Below are positions 34,401-46,449 of a stretch of 64,000 bases of DNA, one piece after another. A program made the translations under genes and the position numbers. Source of the DNA: Agarophyton chilense (lineage: Eukaryota; Rhodophyta; Florideophyceae; Gracilariales; Gracilariaceae); NCBI GenBank assembly GCA_030374765.1, contig JARGXX010000006.1:186001-250000 (forward strand), written 5' to 3'. Under the pieces are notes generated by a model. That model saw nothing but the letters and a program-made list of their open reading frames with translations. It made no database searches and was not told where the DNA came from. Positions within the stretch are counted from its first letter, which is position 1, and each line of letters begins with the position of its first letter.

Positions 34401-37400
34401 TCTTTTGAAACTGTACGACTTGTCGTTGGGTTTGTTATGTTATCCTTTATCTTGTGTTTCACGATAACAGCACTATTTGTTCTGGGATGGGAGCACTGCC
34501 ACAGAAATGTGGAATCAATTCGTTCAAAAAGTCAAGGGGTCGAACTGAATAGTGGAAAATACCTATTGTGCGCAAACGGCTGTAGAGCCCTGATCAGAAG
34601 TACCATTACAACTGTCAATTGAATATGAAGCCCCATTAGGCAAGATTTCACCCAAGATTCGGGGCTGTTAGTTGACAATAATACCGCCGATATGTGAGGC
34701 TTGGATATTGGTTGTCACTGAGAAGCATGATGGACTTATTTTCATTCAGCCGAACGCTGTGTTGTATCACAATTGTGAATTATTTGTCGATAACTTCATC
34801 GCACAGGTGGAACCGTAGAGACCCTTCAAGATTTTAGTGAAAAATATTTACTCAGAAGAGCGCTGTGTGCGCAAGAATCAGATTCCAGGGACCGCTTTGC
34901 TGCACCCCTCAGTTTTGACACCGATACACAAAATGACGGCACACGTCTTAGGAAGCACTCCTAAATGCGAACCGCAGTCGAAAACAACAGGAGCCAAACA
35001 GAACACGGAAAGTATGTTTGAGAAGATTATATCTGAAGAAGAGAAAGGAAAAGCCCTCAGAAGCGTGATTATGGAACACGTTCCTGGGCAATACATGGAA
35101 AGATTGCGAAAGTTACTATTGGAGTATTCGCATATGTGGAATAATCACATCGGACAGATTGACGCCAGGGGACATCAGTTTGACGTAAAACCGGGTACCA
35201 GACCCATTTCCCAACCGCCTAATCGGGCATACCAGCGTAAACGTCAGATGGAGCAGGAACACGTCGACTCCATGCTGGAGAAGGGAATGATTGAGCCAGC
35301 TCAGTCAGCTTGGGCATCCCCATTCGTCCTCGCTCTCAAAGAAGATGGTACTTTACGCTTCTGCGTTGACTATCTCATTCTGAATGCAGTATCTATCAGG
35401 GACACATACCCGTTGCCACGTATGAATAAATGCATCAAAGGTTTTGGAGAAGCCGATGTTTCTACTGCGCTGGACGCGAATTGAGGATATTGAAATGTTC
35501 CTACTGCCCTGAATAGCCATGATAACACATCATTCGTCTGTCATACAGGACTATACCGTTTTAGGTAAGTGTAAATTGGTTTAACAAATGTTCATGCAAC
35601 GTTTCACTGCGCTATCGATACTATCTTGTCGGGATACAAGTTAAAGACACGGCTGGTCTATTTAGAAGATATCATTTTCTTCAGTAGCAACATTGAAGAT
35701 CACTTCATAGATGCAAAGGGTATATTCGAGAAGCTCAGAGAAGCTGGAATACTATTGCACATCAAACAATGTGAATTGTGTACGAACTAAGTAAATTACC
35801 TGGGACACAGGATCAGACCAGAAATGCAGGAAATGGAAGAATCGCAAACCTTTGCAATTCGTTACGGTAAATCTCCTAGAACGAAAACCAAATTGCGAGC
35901 ATTTCTGGGGCTTTGTAACGTTTACAGACGATTTGTACCGAATTCTTCGCATATTGCGGCGTCTTTGATCGCACTATTGAAGAAAGGACAACCTGTACTA
36001 ATGAAAGAATTCGTAACATCTGAGAAAAAATCCTTCGAATAGCTGAAGCGAACGTTGACATGAGCTCCTGTTTTAGCACTTCCGAAAACAGATCTTCCTC
36101 ATTCCGTCGACACTAATCGAAGTAATTATCAGGTAGGTTGTGCCCTTTTTTAAAAGCACGAAGACGTCAAACGATATCTCATTGGTTACCGGAGACGGTC
36201 ACTACATCAGGCAGAGAAGAATTTATCGGTATCAGAAAAGGAATGCCTTGTTATGGTATGGCCTCTAACAACCCTACAGCCCTCTTCCCAACGACTAGAG
36301 TTTACGGTCAAACCGATTACTCATATTGAGATGGCTCATGTCGATTAACGACCCTTCTGGACGCTTCATGCGATAGCGTTTACGCCATTCTGAATTGGAC
36401 TTCAGCGTCAACTACAAGAAAGGGACTTCAAACTTTCATGCTGACGCGATATCGTGACTCGAAACCTTCGGAAAACTCCGATTGGAAATAGATGAAGAGA
36501 TACCATGTTTGGTAAAGAATATTTCAATAAGGAAATATACAGAAGAAGGGAACACTCTGGAGGAAAAAGAATATTTATTTTGATTTACGGGTAACTATGG
36601 CAACGAAATCAGATCTCGATGATCATCTCGAAGTAAAGACGCTCGAACAGCTTTTGCGTGAACAGGTCACAGACTCTTTTTGTATGACTATCCGCTCTCG
36701 TCTTATGGAGGGGGAAGGGGGGGAGCTACCTTTTCGTCTCGATGATCGAAGATTTCTTGTTCAAGGCGTCAAAGCTCATCATCAAATCGTCATAACACAC
36801 ATTCTGAAGAGCAGAGTACTGCATTCGGCTCACTATTAACAGTCGTCTGGTCTTCCAGAATAAACGAAATTGTATCACCCTCAGAAGGGAATATTATTGG
36901 CCTAATTTGGCCATGGATTGTCATGCGACATCGGAGTTGTGCGCAACATGCGCTAGAAATCCAGTTAAGCTGTGGGAAAAAAACAAGCCACTAAAGTTAT
37001 TTCCCAAGAATTCTTACAGTATGCCAGTACCGATATACTCGGAGAACAGATTCGCTCGAAGCGAGGCAACATATACTTTCTGGTAATTACTGATCGCTTC
37101 TCTAATCTGTTCAAAACTGTTCCGCTTAAAAGGATCACCGCGGCCGTGATAGCACGAGCACTTATCCACAACTGGGTGTAAAACTACAGATCGCCGGATA
37201 CTCTCCTCTCAGATAATGGTAAGCAATTCGCTTCACGCTTCTTTAAAGATGTATGAAAAATACCAGTATTCAGAAACAGGTTAACGGCGACGTATCATTC
37301 GTAATGGAACAGACAGAAAGAACGGTGCAACCGTGTGCTACTCCCCACACTACGGTATATCATCTCTGAACACCCCGGAGGACTGGGATCTTTATGAGGA

Positions 37401-39250
37401 CACTCTTTGCTACGCCTACAATACGCACGTTCATTCGAATAGGAAGTAAGTGAAATTTGAGCTGGTATTGTCACGCAACCCACCGGGTTTGCCAGTCGAG
37501 ATTTGCTCGGACAGAACCGAAGATGAGGAAATGCTGATGCCGGCTCAGTTTCCCCTACGTTGAAGGGACGAGCCGCACGAATGTACTACACAAGAGGCAA
37601 CACAGATGAAAAAGGTCCAAGCATACTACAAGCGCAATTAGAACGCGTCAGAACGGCGGGCCCGCCCAGACATCTGAGTTGCAGGATATGTCTTCATGAT
37701 AATAAAAAGGAAAGGTAACCAGAAATCCGGATAAGAAAGAAAACGGAGACCCCGTCACAAGTTAGCGCTAGTGGCAACCGGACCGCATGAAGTTGCCGAA
37801 GTCGAAGAGCACACTGTTGTTATCCGAAAAAATAAGAAGGTTGACCGAATTTCAATCGATAAAGTGGTAATCGCACTAGGTTCAGATGTAGCTGGCGTCG
37901 TGTTGGATCCCGAAGCTGATATGCGGCAGAAAGATTTAACTTTTGTGCCTACTGAGGTGCAAACGTTGCAGACCCCTACAGTACAGACTTCTGCAAACTT
38001 GCCGCCCAAGAATAGAATTAACTAAGAAAAATTGCCACGTGGCTGTCACGATCGGGAGAACCGGCGCATGACGTCAGTAAGCGGGTCGCCGCCACACGGC
38101 GCATCAATGGGTGAAGTTTTTGGACGTTGCAGGTCAGAAGAGAGAAGACTTGGCGACATGCGCCATGAGAACGCAGTGGGCTGTAGCTCCTCGACAAGGT
38201 CATGTTCACATGAACAATAACAAGGAGGTCGAGGAGAAGAGTGAGAAGAGAGTTTCATTTGAAGATGTTAGCGCATCTTGAATTGTGGAACCATGGAAAG
38301 TAGATCCCATGTTGTAATTGCCTCGCCAACTGTTGTTGAGAACAACGGTGAGGACGCTGGAGGCAGCAGAGATGTTCCGCGGATAAAAAGGAAAGACAGG
38401 AACTATGCTATCGCGCGTTTCGAATTTCCATAGGGAATGAAGAAAATAAATAGAGATACCAAAGAATTGGAAAAGCCACAGCTTATTAAGACCATATCAG
38501 CGGATCGCTCACGGGCGAATGCTTCGCAACTGGAGATCAACCCCACAACACCGGCTACCGAGAGCCCGGAACTTGAAACGCCCTCAAAGGGGGAACAATG
38601 GAGTAGAGCGATGAATAATATGGCGTCATTGCCTACGAAATCAGATACACCGAAGGTTGCAATGGATGCCCCGGCCGAACTGGATATATCAATAAAATCC
38701 CGTCTGCTGGCTCTGAAACACCAGGGAGTGCACAAAGTTGGTGATCGCGATAACGTGACATCAGACGCTTCTACAGAGCAAGCGAATGATGAGAACATTC
38801 ATTCGGGTACGCGAAATACATGCTGCGAGACATGAACGCAGGAGTGTTACTTTGTCTTCAGAGGAGCTCAACACGGAGGGGATGTACCTCATCGAACGAA
38901 TCATCAGCCATGGATGGCACGCTACGAAGAACACCCTAATGTTTACAGTGCATTGGTATGGGTACCGACCCGAAGATGATACATGAGAGCCCATACATCA
39001 CTTACCACGATCTCACGTGTTGTCGTATTGTAGATGAGCTAAGGTGGATATCGTCGGTAGTATTGATGACGCTCTCGTCGGTTTGATGGTCTTAGGAAGA
39101 CATGATTTATTTTAATTCATAAAAGGACAAGATATAACTTGAAGTACCATGAAGAGGAGGGAAGAAGTGGAGAACCACGGAGTAGAAGAAAAAAAATGGG
39201 CGAAGTATTTGGAAGCAGAAGTGAAGGAGTTTATCTCAAGGTCATACGGC
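31462..39250 (+). mobile_element. Ty3/gypsy chromovirus relic (family B)
   Basis: A plus-oriented relic with gag at about 31.5-34.6 kb (beginning MNTRSRSSTNK, with an acidic Ser-rich tract near 32.2 kb), reverse transcriptase at about 34.8-36.0 kb (with MIEPAQSAWASPFVLALK and RAFLGLCNVYRRFVP), RNase H near 36.1-36.5 kb, integrase at about 36.6-38.0 kb including the C-terminal GPF/Y-type module (ATGPHEVAEVEEHTVVI), and a chromodomain at about 38.9-39.1 kb. No LTR was found at either end. A solo LTR is nested in gag. More than a dozen breaks. It is closely related in layout to the fragment at 40.8-43.0 kb. The right limit is approximate. Confidence 0.8.
32641..33087. repeat. Solo LTR nested in the family B gag, with target duplication
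   Basis: A 447-bp block starts TGTAACGCAA and ends CCTTCACA. It is flanked on both sides by GAAGG (32636-32640 and 33088-33092), a perfect 5-bp target duplication. Outside it the gag-like sequence continues. It has TG...CA ends and no coding capacity for a transposon. A box-B-like GTTCGAATCC near 32714 is not accompanied by a proper tRNA fold. Confidence 0.75.
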
Positions 39251-40780
39251 CAGACGGTCTACTGTAGTACGACTGAGGTGCCCAGGATTGGAGCGTCAAG
39301 GTGGTTGCCCATCGAGAAGCGCAAGAGACTTAGCATCTGCTGTCGGTTGCCTTAGATGGCATTGGGAGGAATCCTAGCTTCTTCGAGGAACAGCCTCAAT
39401 TTTCGAGTTGCGCATTGGGCGACAGCACCACCGGCTGTTTGGTTTCGTACAATGGACTCTGCATCTCAGCTGTAGCTGTGGATTCGCAGCCACCCGCTTG
39501 TGTTTCAGCAAGAGTTATCGGCTCAATGCCACCATATTCCGTTGGAACAGTGATTTCGACGCCTGCCTGTCCCGGCTCGTCGTCGTTATTGATTTCCTAG
39601 AGCTCTTTTTCAAGTGCGTCGGTACTAAGAGGCACACGCTCAAATCGATAGCCACTTTGGTGTGTAGGAGGCATTGCTCTCCGGTTTTCCCGTAGAGATT
39701 TCGCGTGATCGCCGTTGATATGTTCTATGGTCCATGGATCATGCCATAAAAAATCGCCACCAGGCACCATCTTCCCAAGGGCGTGATCACGAAGAAGTCT
39801 ACCTCTTGCATTCTGTTCGCTCGGAACCAGTTTCCTGTCAAGCTGGTCCATGAAACTCATCCGGTGTTGAAACTCTTCGTGGTTTGTACGTGATCCCAAT
39901 ACTACACAAATACCAAGCTGTCTCGCAAGTTGTAGAGAAATTGAGAGGATATAATACAGACGATAGGTGTCATTTACATCGCATAGGACCAACAAGGCCA
40001 TCCTCGCCATGAATTCACTATAGACAAATACCCATTACCAGAAGAACGGATCATTTGCAAGGTAAGAAACCACGTAGATAATCACTGGAGAGAGCTCCAC
40101 AGGACAGCCACGAGGATTATCGATATCATGTCAATAAAGGGGCATGGGAATGTAGCGCCCGTTGCGCGAGTTATACCGAATTCGGTCAATCTCCAGCATT
40201 TGGTACGGCACCAAGTATCGTAGTCGTGATCGAGTAGGTCTCTAACATCGAGTGAACTCCCAATAAGGATAATCGCGCTTGCAAAGGTAGCGGAACTCCG
40301 CTCGTATTTGAGGACTGGCGAAACAAAGAGCCATGTCGGATACTACATCTAAGCTGCGTCATGGTTGGATATTGAAAACCGCAAGGTTCTCGACATACAA
40401 GTTGGCTTCTGCGTTCATTTTGCCGATCCAGGTATCGAAGTTCCATTCTTCATTTAAGAAAACGCTCCAAATCACGCGATGCATTCACTGGAACAATAGT
40501 CTAGGGAACTTTTCGCGAGCTTTCGCCACGCTTGCGGAGCTGGAGCGGCTTACCGCATTGTTCAGAATACCACAGTCGCTGAGCTAGTCGCTCGGGAATA
40601 GCCCATACCACGTAATACCGTCAGGAAGTCGAACAGCGACTACGTATTGACCAATGAGATCTTCGTCGCGGACAGCTGAAATGTAGAACCAGGATGCAAG
40701 AGGAAAGAGAGCAGTGTCATGCATCGGATTCCGCCCGACGATGTCCGAATAGTGCTAAAAATTCTGAATCTCAGACGATG
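39250..40780 (-). other. Decayed coding tract of unknown origin between two gypsy relics
   Basis: Open stretches on the minus strand (longest at about 39.6-40.0 kb) have protein-like composition, for example LASWFYISAVRDEDLIGQ near 40.65 kb. They resemble neither flanking gypsy element. It could be an older element or a host gene caught between them. It is old and broken many times, and no family is recognised. Limits are approximate. Confidence 0.3.
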
Positions 40781-43032
40781 ATGCTGGCAGAACGGCTTTT
40801 CTGAAAGAAAAGTGTGAAGAGCTAGACGAGACAGAATTGGACGCGCCGACCCCGGCTAAGTACCATCTGAAACGGAGGAATGACCTGAAGGCCAGAGCGG
40901 AAGAAGCCGCCAAATATTTGTCAAAGACGCACGCTCGCTATAAGCGAAACTATGACGCCAGAAGGCGAAGAGGAAATCCGGCAATCCGAGTAGGAGGTCA
41001 CGTCTTCGTGCGAGTTGAAAGACCGGACAAACAGGAAGAATCTCGTCATAAGTTGTTGCCGATAGCGGCTGGACCCTTCAAAGTGGTGGACCTTGATGAA
41101 GACACAGTGGTCATCAAGACAGGTGAGGACGTTGAACGTGTATCGCGCGATCGCGTTGAAGTCGCGCCTGACCCGCAAGTGAAAGTCCAGGTATCTGGTA
41201 GAACTAAGGAGGAAAGCGCGACGGAACGTTAAGGCAAAAGCCTAAGTGACTCTGGGGAGAGTGTACCGCCACCAATGGCTCGAGCGGAGGAGAAAGCTCC
41301 TGATCTCTCATCGCCGGCGGTTGCGTACGCCAATCACGAACAGCTTCCGAAGTATCGGGATATGCCCCGTGGCACGCGCACACCCGTGAGTACGGAAATG
41401 GAACCTGAAAGCAGGAAATATGTTTTGGACTTTGGCCCCAAGGACTTGGAAACGAGGGCACGCGAAAACGCGCCGTTGCCGCTTCAGGCTAGACCTTCAG
41501 GTGAAGCGCCACTCGCTGTTCCGCCGATATCGGCTCCCATCCCTTGTGGGCAGGAAGAAGAAGAAGTATCGCCTCCTGTCGTGGTGCAAGCACCATCGTC
41601 CACCGAACAGCGGTCAGAATCGGATAAACTGAAGGAAGTTCATCCACGAATGGAATTGAGAAGCAGAAAGAAGTACGCTTCTATGGAACCTGGAAAACAG
41701 GATAGCTCTTTATCTGAGAAAGGTTCTCAAGGAATGAGTACACTGCCCCTGCGGGCAGAACGACAGTTAGTCGACGAGCGAACGCTTAGCGACGCTGAGA
41801 CTGCTAACACAGTGACGCTTGGGTCAGCCCCAAGGCATTTCAAACCTGTTAACAGGAGTCTCGCGCCAACAGCGAAAGCATTGGTAAACGTCCAGGAATA
41901 TGTTATGGATCGCATATGTGAACATGGCGAGCATGAAGATACTAGAGAATTACTGTATCGAGTCCGTTGGTACGGTTTTCCTCCGGAAGCGGATACGTGG
42001 GAACCTATAGCTCATATCCCCCGTTCGCAACTCGTGCGATATTATCGACGCATGCGATTATCACTCCCCAGGGAGATCGACTCCTCGATGGTCGGGCTCA
42101 TGGGCACATCCCATTTCTAAGTATGGGCTACAAAGGTAGTAAAAACTCGAAAGGCGAGAAGAAAACAAGAAATCATGAAGAGGAAACGTAAAGACACGCA
42201 AGCAAAGGACATTTACAGATTATCACCTATGACAAACTCGAGAAGCGAGAAGAAGGATTGAAGAACTCGAGAAGCGAGAAGAAAAAGTTAAGAACTGGAG
42301 AAGCGAGAAGAAGAAGTTAAGAACTCGAGAAGCCAGAGATCGAGCTGAAGAGCGGTGAGGAACAGAATGCTGTTGAGAACTGTAAAAGTTGGTCGGGCGG
42401 CGAGGAATTCGTGATTACGATAAGTACCCGGAACACCGGTCCGACTGCGTATAAACGCTTCTTGCGTCCCCCATGGTTCGCGCTTAACGAGGGGGGTATG
42501 TAGTATTCTACTATGTCGGGGAATCCGATAGGTTGGTTTTTCGCGAAGTCGCGGTTGGACCTCATAAGTGAGTGTTATCATCAGCATTGTGATATGAAGC
42601 GGCATCCCGCATAGGATGCCTAGAGGAAGAATGTCTTAGTGGAACACGTGGGTTCATGGGTCGAGTGGCTTACCACGGCGCGCGCATAGTTGCCTTCCTA
42701 GGGGAATGCCATATTGGCAACGGCGCATGAAGTGGCGATCCACGTGGAGGGCTTTACTACCCTTTTGTTGCTAGACATCCATTAGGGACCATACCCATAC
42801 AGTGGTTTGGCTAAGCGGCTGACCACTGTGTATTATTTATATATTTATTTGGGCACTCACCCTGGTACACAGAATATAGTGTACCAGAGGTGAGCGCCGA
42901 CTCCAATTAAAGGATACAACATGGGCCTCATGACTATTCTGTTCCTTGCTTAGGATTCCTTAACCGGAGATCCGAACGAGCTATAATAGATAGTCAGCCC
43001 CCAACCAGTTCACGAGCCGTCTCGTACCTACA
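40781..43032 (+). mobile_element. Ty3/gypsy chromovirus 3' fragment with LTR (family C, close to B)
   Basis: Begins inside the integrase C-terminal module (with AGPFKVVDLDEDTVVIKT) and continues through a long open linker to a good chromodomain at about 41.9-42.05 kb (YRVRWYGFPPEADTWEPI). A short (AGAAG)-rich non-coding tract, a purine tract AACGAGGGGGGTA and the 3' LTR at 42499 follow. The 5' part is missing. The remaining coding part looks less decayed than relic B, so this fragment is probably younger. The protein layout matches B. Confidence 0.82.
42499..43032 (+). repeat. 3' LTR of the family C fragment
   Basis: 534 bp with inverted ends TGTAG...CTACA, directly after a polypurine tract. 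The sequence that follows belongs to family A copy 3, so this element may have inserted into it. The target duplication cannot be tested because the 5' end is gone. Confidence 0.7.
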
Positions 43033-44571
43033 TTCCATCAACGTTTTACAGTTGCACTGTTCACCCTCGCTGGCGAGTAGTGCTCTTACACCCCACTTCC
43101 AGCTCGCTGGTGTTGTAGCTTTATCACCCCTTTTCCTTCGCAGCAAGCGACCCATCGGCAGTCCGAACGCTGTCGCCGGTGTCTGCTCTCTCCGTTAGAG
43201 CGGATACTACAGAATTCCCCACCGCCACAGGCCAATCGTGCTTCAACAGGTCACTGTGAGTCACCTGGTCGAAGGCAATACCAAAAGGTCCATACTGATT
43301 CGTTGCCTGGTTCGACGCGCTTAACGTGGGATTGTGAGCCCAATTTGGTTTGTGTTTTCGGAGGAAGTCCACAACTGTGTTGGTATGGGTTAGCCGGAGT
43401 CCCAGGGGAGAACTGTGTCGCAGGGACAGGCACGCTGCGAAAACCAATGTTGGTAGGCGATCGAGAAGCCGAGCGAGTCACCCTCTTGGTAATACCACCG
43501 CGTCCACGGCCACGCGATGAGACGCTATCTGATATGGTTGGGAAGGTCATAGCTCGAACCGAGGAACGAGGTGATGACTCGACCTCGACCGCCGCGGGGG
43601 ACAACAGCGGGTATTTATCCTTCTTAGGTGACGCCTCCTTGGTCCGTTCCGAGGAGACGGAAAACGTATCCAACCGTTCCGGTAGTACCGACATTGACCT
43701 TCCAGGTGCAACAGTTGCCATCGTACGGGCGCGAGAGGTTCTAGACCTGAATGGATGTCGCTCAATTCGTGCGACGACGTCGTTGCTCGCACTCCCCAAC
43801 TGACGCTGGCACCGATTTCTGAACCTCATGAGATCGCACGTCGCGCACAGTGAGCAACCGCCGGCGGACACCACTCCAATGCCCGCGCCACTGTCGCTCG
43901 CTATATCTTTAGAATTTGATGGAAGGAGACACGGGGCGTGCCTCACGGGTAGAAACGGGGTCTGTCGTATAGTTACAGAAGGTTTGATCTTTGAGGTTGT
44001 CGATATACTACACTGACTTTGTAGGTGATAGATGCGAGGGATCATCGGCCACGCAGCTTTGGTAGAGCTACAATCTAGGTGTTGTCAGCCACGTGTAGTG
44101 TTGACATGTACCTTTTGGTCAAGTGATTGTTAGTAATTGAAATTGTACTTATACTTATTTAAGTACAGTTTTAGAGTGACCACCTGGCACTGTAGCCAGT
44201 TCTGGACAGGTATCTGACACTAGGTCAAAGAGCGTGCCGTGTTGGCACCTCCCTGGTGATTTGGAGAATGCAGCCCACTGTATATAAAGTATTGCACTTC
44301 TTGGACCCTATTCTGATAAAGACAGGCACCGTTTGGGTCACAACTATACCTTCCGGTTCATTGTTTCTCAACTACCACAAAGGTTTTACCGCCCGTCGAC
44401 GCCTATCATCGTTCACCTACACGGTATAGGCTAGTTGCCACACCGCTTGCCTCTGCGGACTTTAACGGTGCCCTGTTACCATTGAGGTTTATCAAGTCTC
44501 TTTTCTAAGGTTCAGCGTCACCACGCTCCCGAGACAAGACAGTAGCAGACCTCAGAGGTGATTTTAGGACA
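43033..44571 (+). mobile_element. Family A chromovirus 3' end (copy 3)
   Basis: The region before the LTR from about 43.75 kb aligns with the pre-LTR regions of copies 1 and 2. The stretch 43.1-43.75 kb differs from them. On the antisense strand a long open region starts inside the LTR and runs leftward for about 0.8 kb, with a basic RGRGRGGITKRVTRSASRSP-type part. The rest of the element is missing. Confidence 0.75.
43963..44571 (+). repeat. 3' LTR of family A copy 3
   Basis: 609 bp from TGTCGTATAG to TAGGACA, colinear with the other family A LTRs. It follows a purine tract (AGAAACGGGG). The internal hairpin is partly decayed here. Confidence 0.85.
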
Positions 44572-45045
44572 AAAACGGGCAATTGAATGATGTTCGGTTA
44601 TCAGCGGTGCGTTTTTTTCTTTTGTACTCAAATGTATTTAAAAGATAGACAGCCTTCGTCACATTAGCACAAAAATGTTCAGGTTAAAATTATTTTTCAG
44701 AATTTTATCTAAGCACGATTGAATTGAATAAAATGCTTTATGTGACGGATATTGTTAAATTTGAGCTTTTGCAGCCTTCCAATTTTATTTTTTTCACTTT
44801 TGCGCTGTGGCGCTTTAATAATTAATTTAGATCTTTTTTGGAGGGATTCAGCTGAGATGCTACGGTTAGTAGGCACATATTTGTTCCATGAAGTGCTGTT
44901 ATTTGAGCCACTTTTGTGCTACCTAGTTTTACACTCTTTGAAACTGTTTTCAACGTTTGAAGGTTCAAAAGGTCAATAACTACGGAGAAGAATGATCTGT
45001 AGTACACATACGCAACGGTTACTGTGTTGTGTACGTGGTACACTA
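44572..45045. other. Non-coding stretch between retroelement and MITE
   Basis: AT-rich, no gene supported. The open stretch at 44.75-44.98 kb shows no motif. Confidence 0.45.
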
Positions 45046-45415
45046 GTGTTTATACAACTGCTGGCCTCATATGCGGCCAAACTTTAAATTTCTGTGCTGA
45101 TTTTTAGTAATTTTGACCCGATTTTTTTCGTGTTTTGACCTTGAAGCAAAAAATGCTTTATATCACCTTTTTATAAAAATCTTCGCTTCAGGGAATTTCT
45201 TTCACGCCTAAGAATAAATCTAAAGGAACCGAGCAATATAAAATTTATATTTAAATGTCGAGCAGGCTAATTACTATGTTGGCATATAAAACAGGCTTTT
45301 TTGTTTGCAAAAACAGTGATTGCACTCTAAAAAATCGTTCTAGAACTGTGTATGAAACAGAACTATCCTTTAAAAAATAATCAGTTTCAAACAATTGCTG
45401 CGGTCGTATAGACAC
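45046..45415. mobile_element. MITE, Tc1/mariner-like ends, 370 bp (copy 2)
   Basis: The left end GTGTTTATACAAC and the right end (inverse complement GTGTCTATACGACCGC) pair with each other and with the copy at 13792-14221. It is flanked by TA on both sides (45044-45045, 45416-45417), each within CACTAGTG. One GGCCTCATATGCGGCC palindrome sits near the left end. Confidence 0.72.
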
Positions 45416-46449
45416 TAGTGCGCGCGTTTTTTTTGAAATCGTTCTTATATTTATGCAGTGCTGCAGAAACAGTGCTTTTAAAACTGTAACGAATGTATAT
45501 ATTCTGGGCGTACATTGAATGATTGTTGTTTATTGATGATGTGTCAGCTTGCTACCGTTTTTATATTTTGGCATACCACTGTACCTTGCTGTAGCTGAAA
45601 TTAGAAAGGTTAGAGGCAGTGACGCAGCGTCGACTGTGGAAAATCAATGGCCTTCTACCGGCGACGCCGACTGCTGGGAACTTCAGCAAGCATCTCTGGA
45701 AAAAATTCAAACAAATTCACATTGTGGATGTTCTGGCAAAATGGTGTGCGAGGTGATATATAATGGACCCTTTTCATTAAAGCTCGTTTTTGGATGGTTA
45801 GCATTGGTTTCTTCTGACCAATAAGAAAGATCTTGCGAAGCTGGGCGGTGAAGCAACCAATAAAAGAAACGTTGTGGTGGCACTTGCATCCTCCTCGGTG
45901 AAGTATCGCAGAACATGCGCGGGATAACGGAAGTTGATGGGGTTTGCAGATATTCTTGATACTCTTTGTGTATAGACCCGTTCAAGGGTCGATTGTGTGC
46001 GGAAACTCGTATGGCTGCGGACTATGATGCGCAAAGAGAAGATATTTGTTGTCACAGCAATGACTGGTCAAGACCTCATTGTAAAATAATAAAAGAGTAC
46101 TTCTCTGGAGTTTAGACAAGGGTCCCCACCGCCAACTTTCTTTGTTCCGGATGCAACAGGTCAGACTGTGGACCATCACAGCGCGTGGGCGAGAGGAGAA
46201 CTCATCCAAATACGCTTTATCATGCTGTATGGACGCACATCTCCGTACATGATCTGGAATTTGACACAAGCAATGGCGTTCATAATGGTTTACAGAAGCA
46301 TATGTACAAGAACCCTCCTGTACCGTTAGAGGGTAGTTAGCCCTCTTTACGCTGCAGCGGGGGATAATGCCATGCTATGTGGCTAGAGTGCACGTGTGAG
46401 GATTGTGAGACAGACCCGTGGCGGCGCAAACGCGGGCCTGACTGGTTGC
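45416..46449. other. Intergenic stretch, nothing recognised
   Basis: Overlapping open stretches of 85-95 codons occur on both strands at 45.5-46.3 kb, without known motifs. I cannot choose one. The last 100 bp would hold the 3' end of the kelch transcript. Confidence 0.4.
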
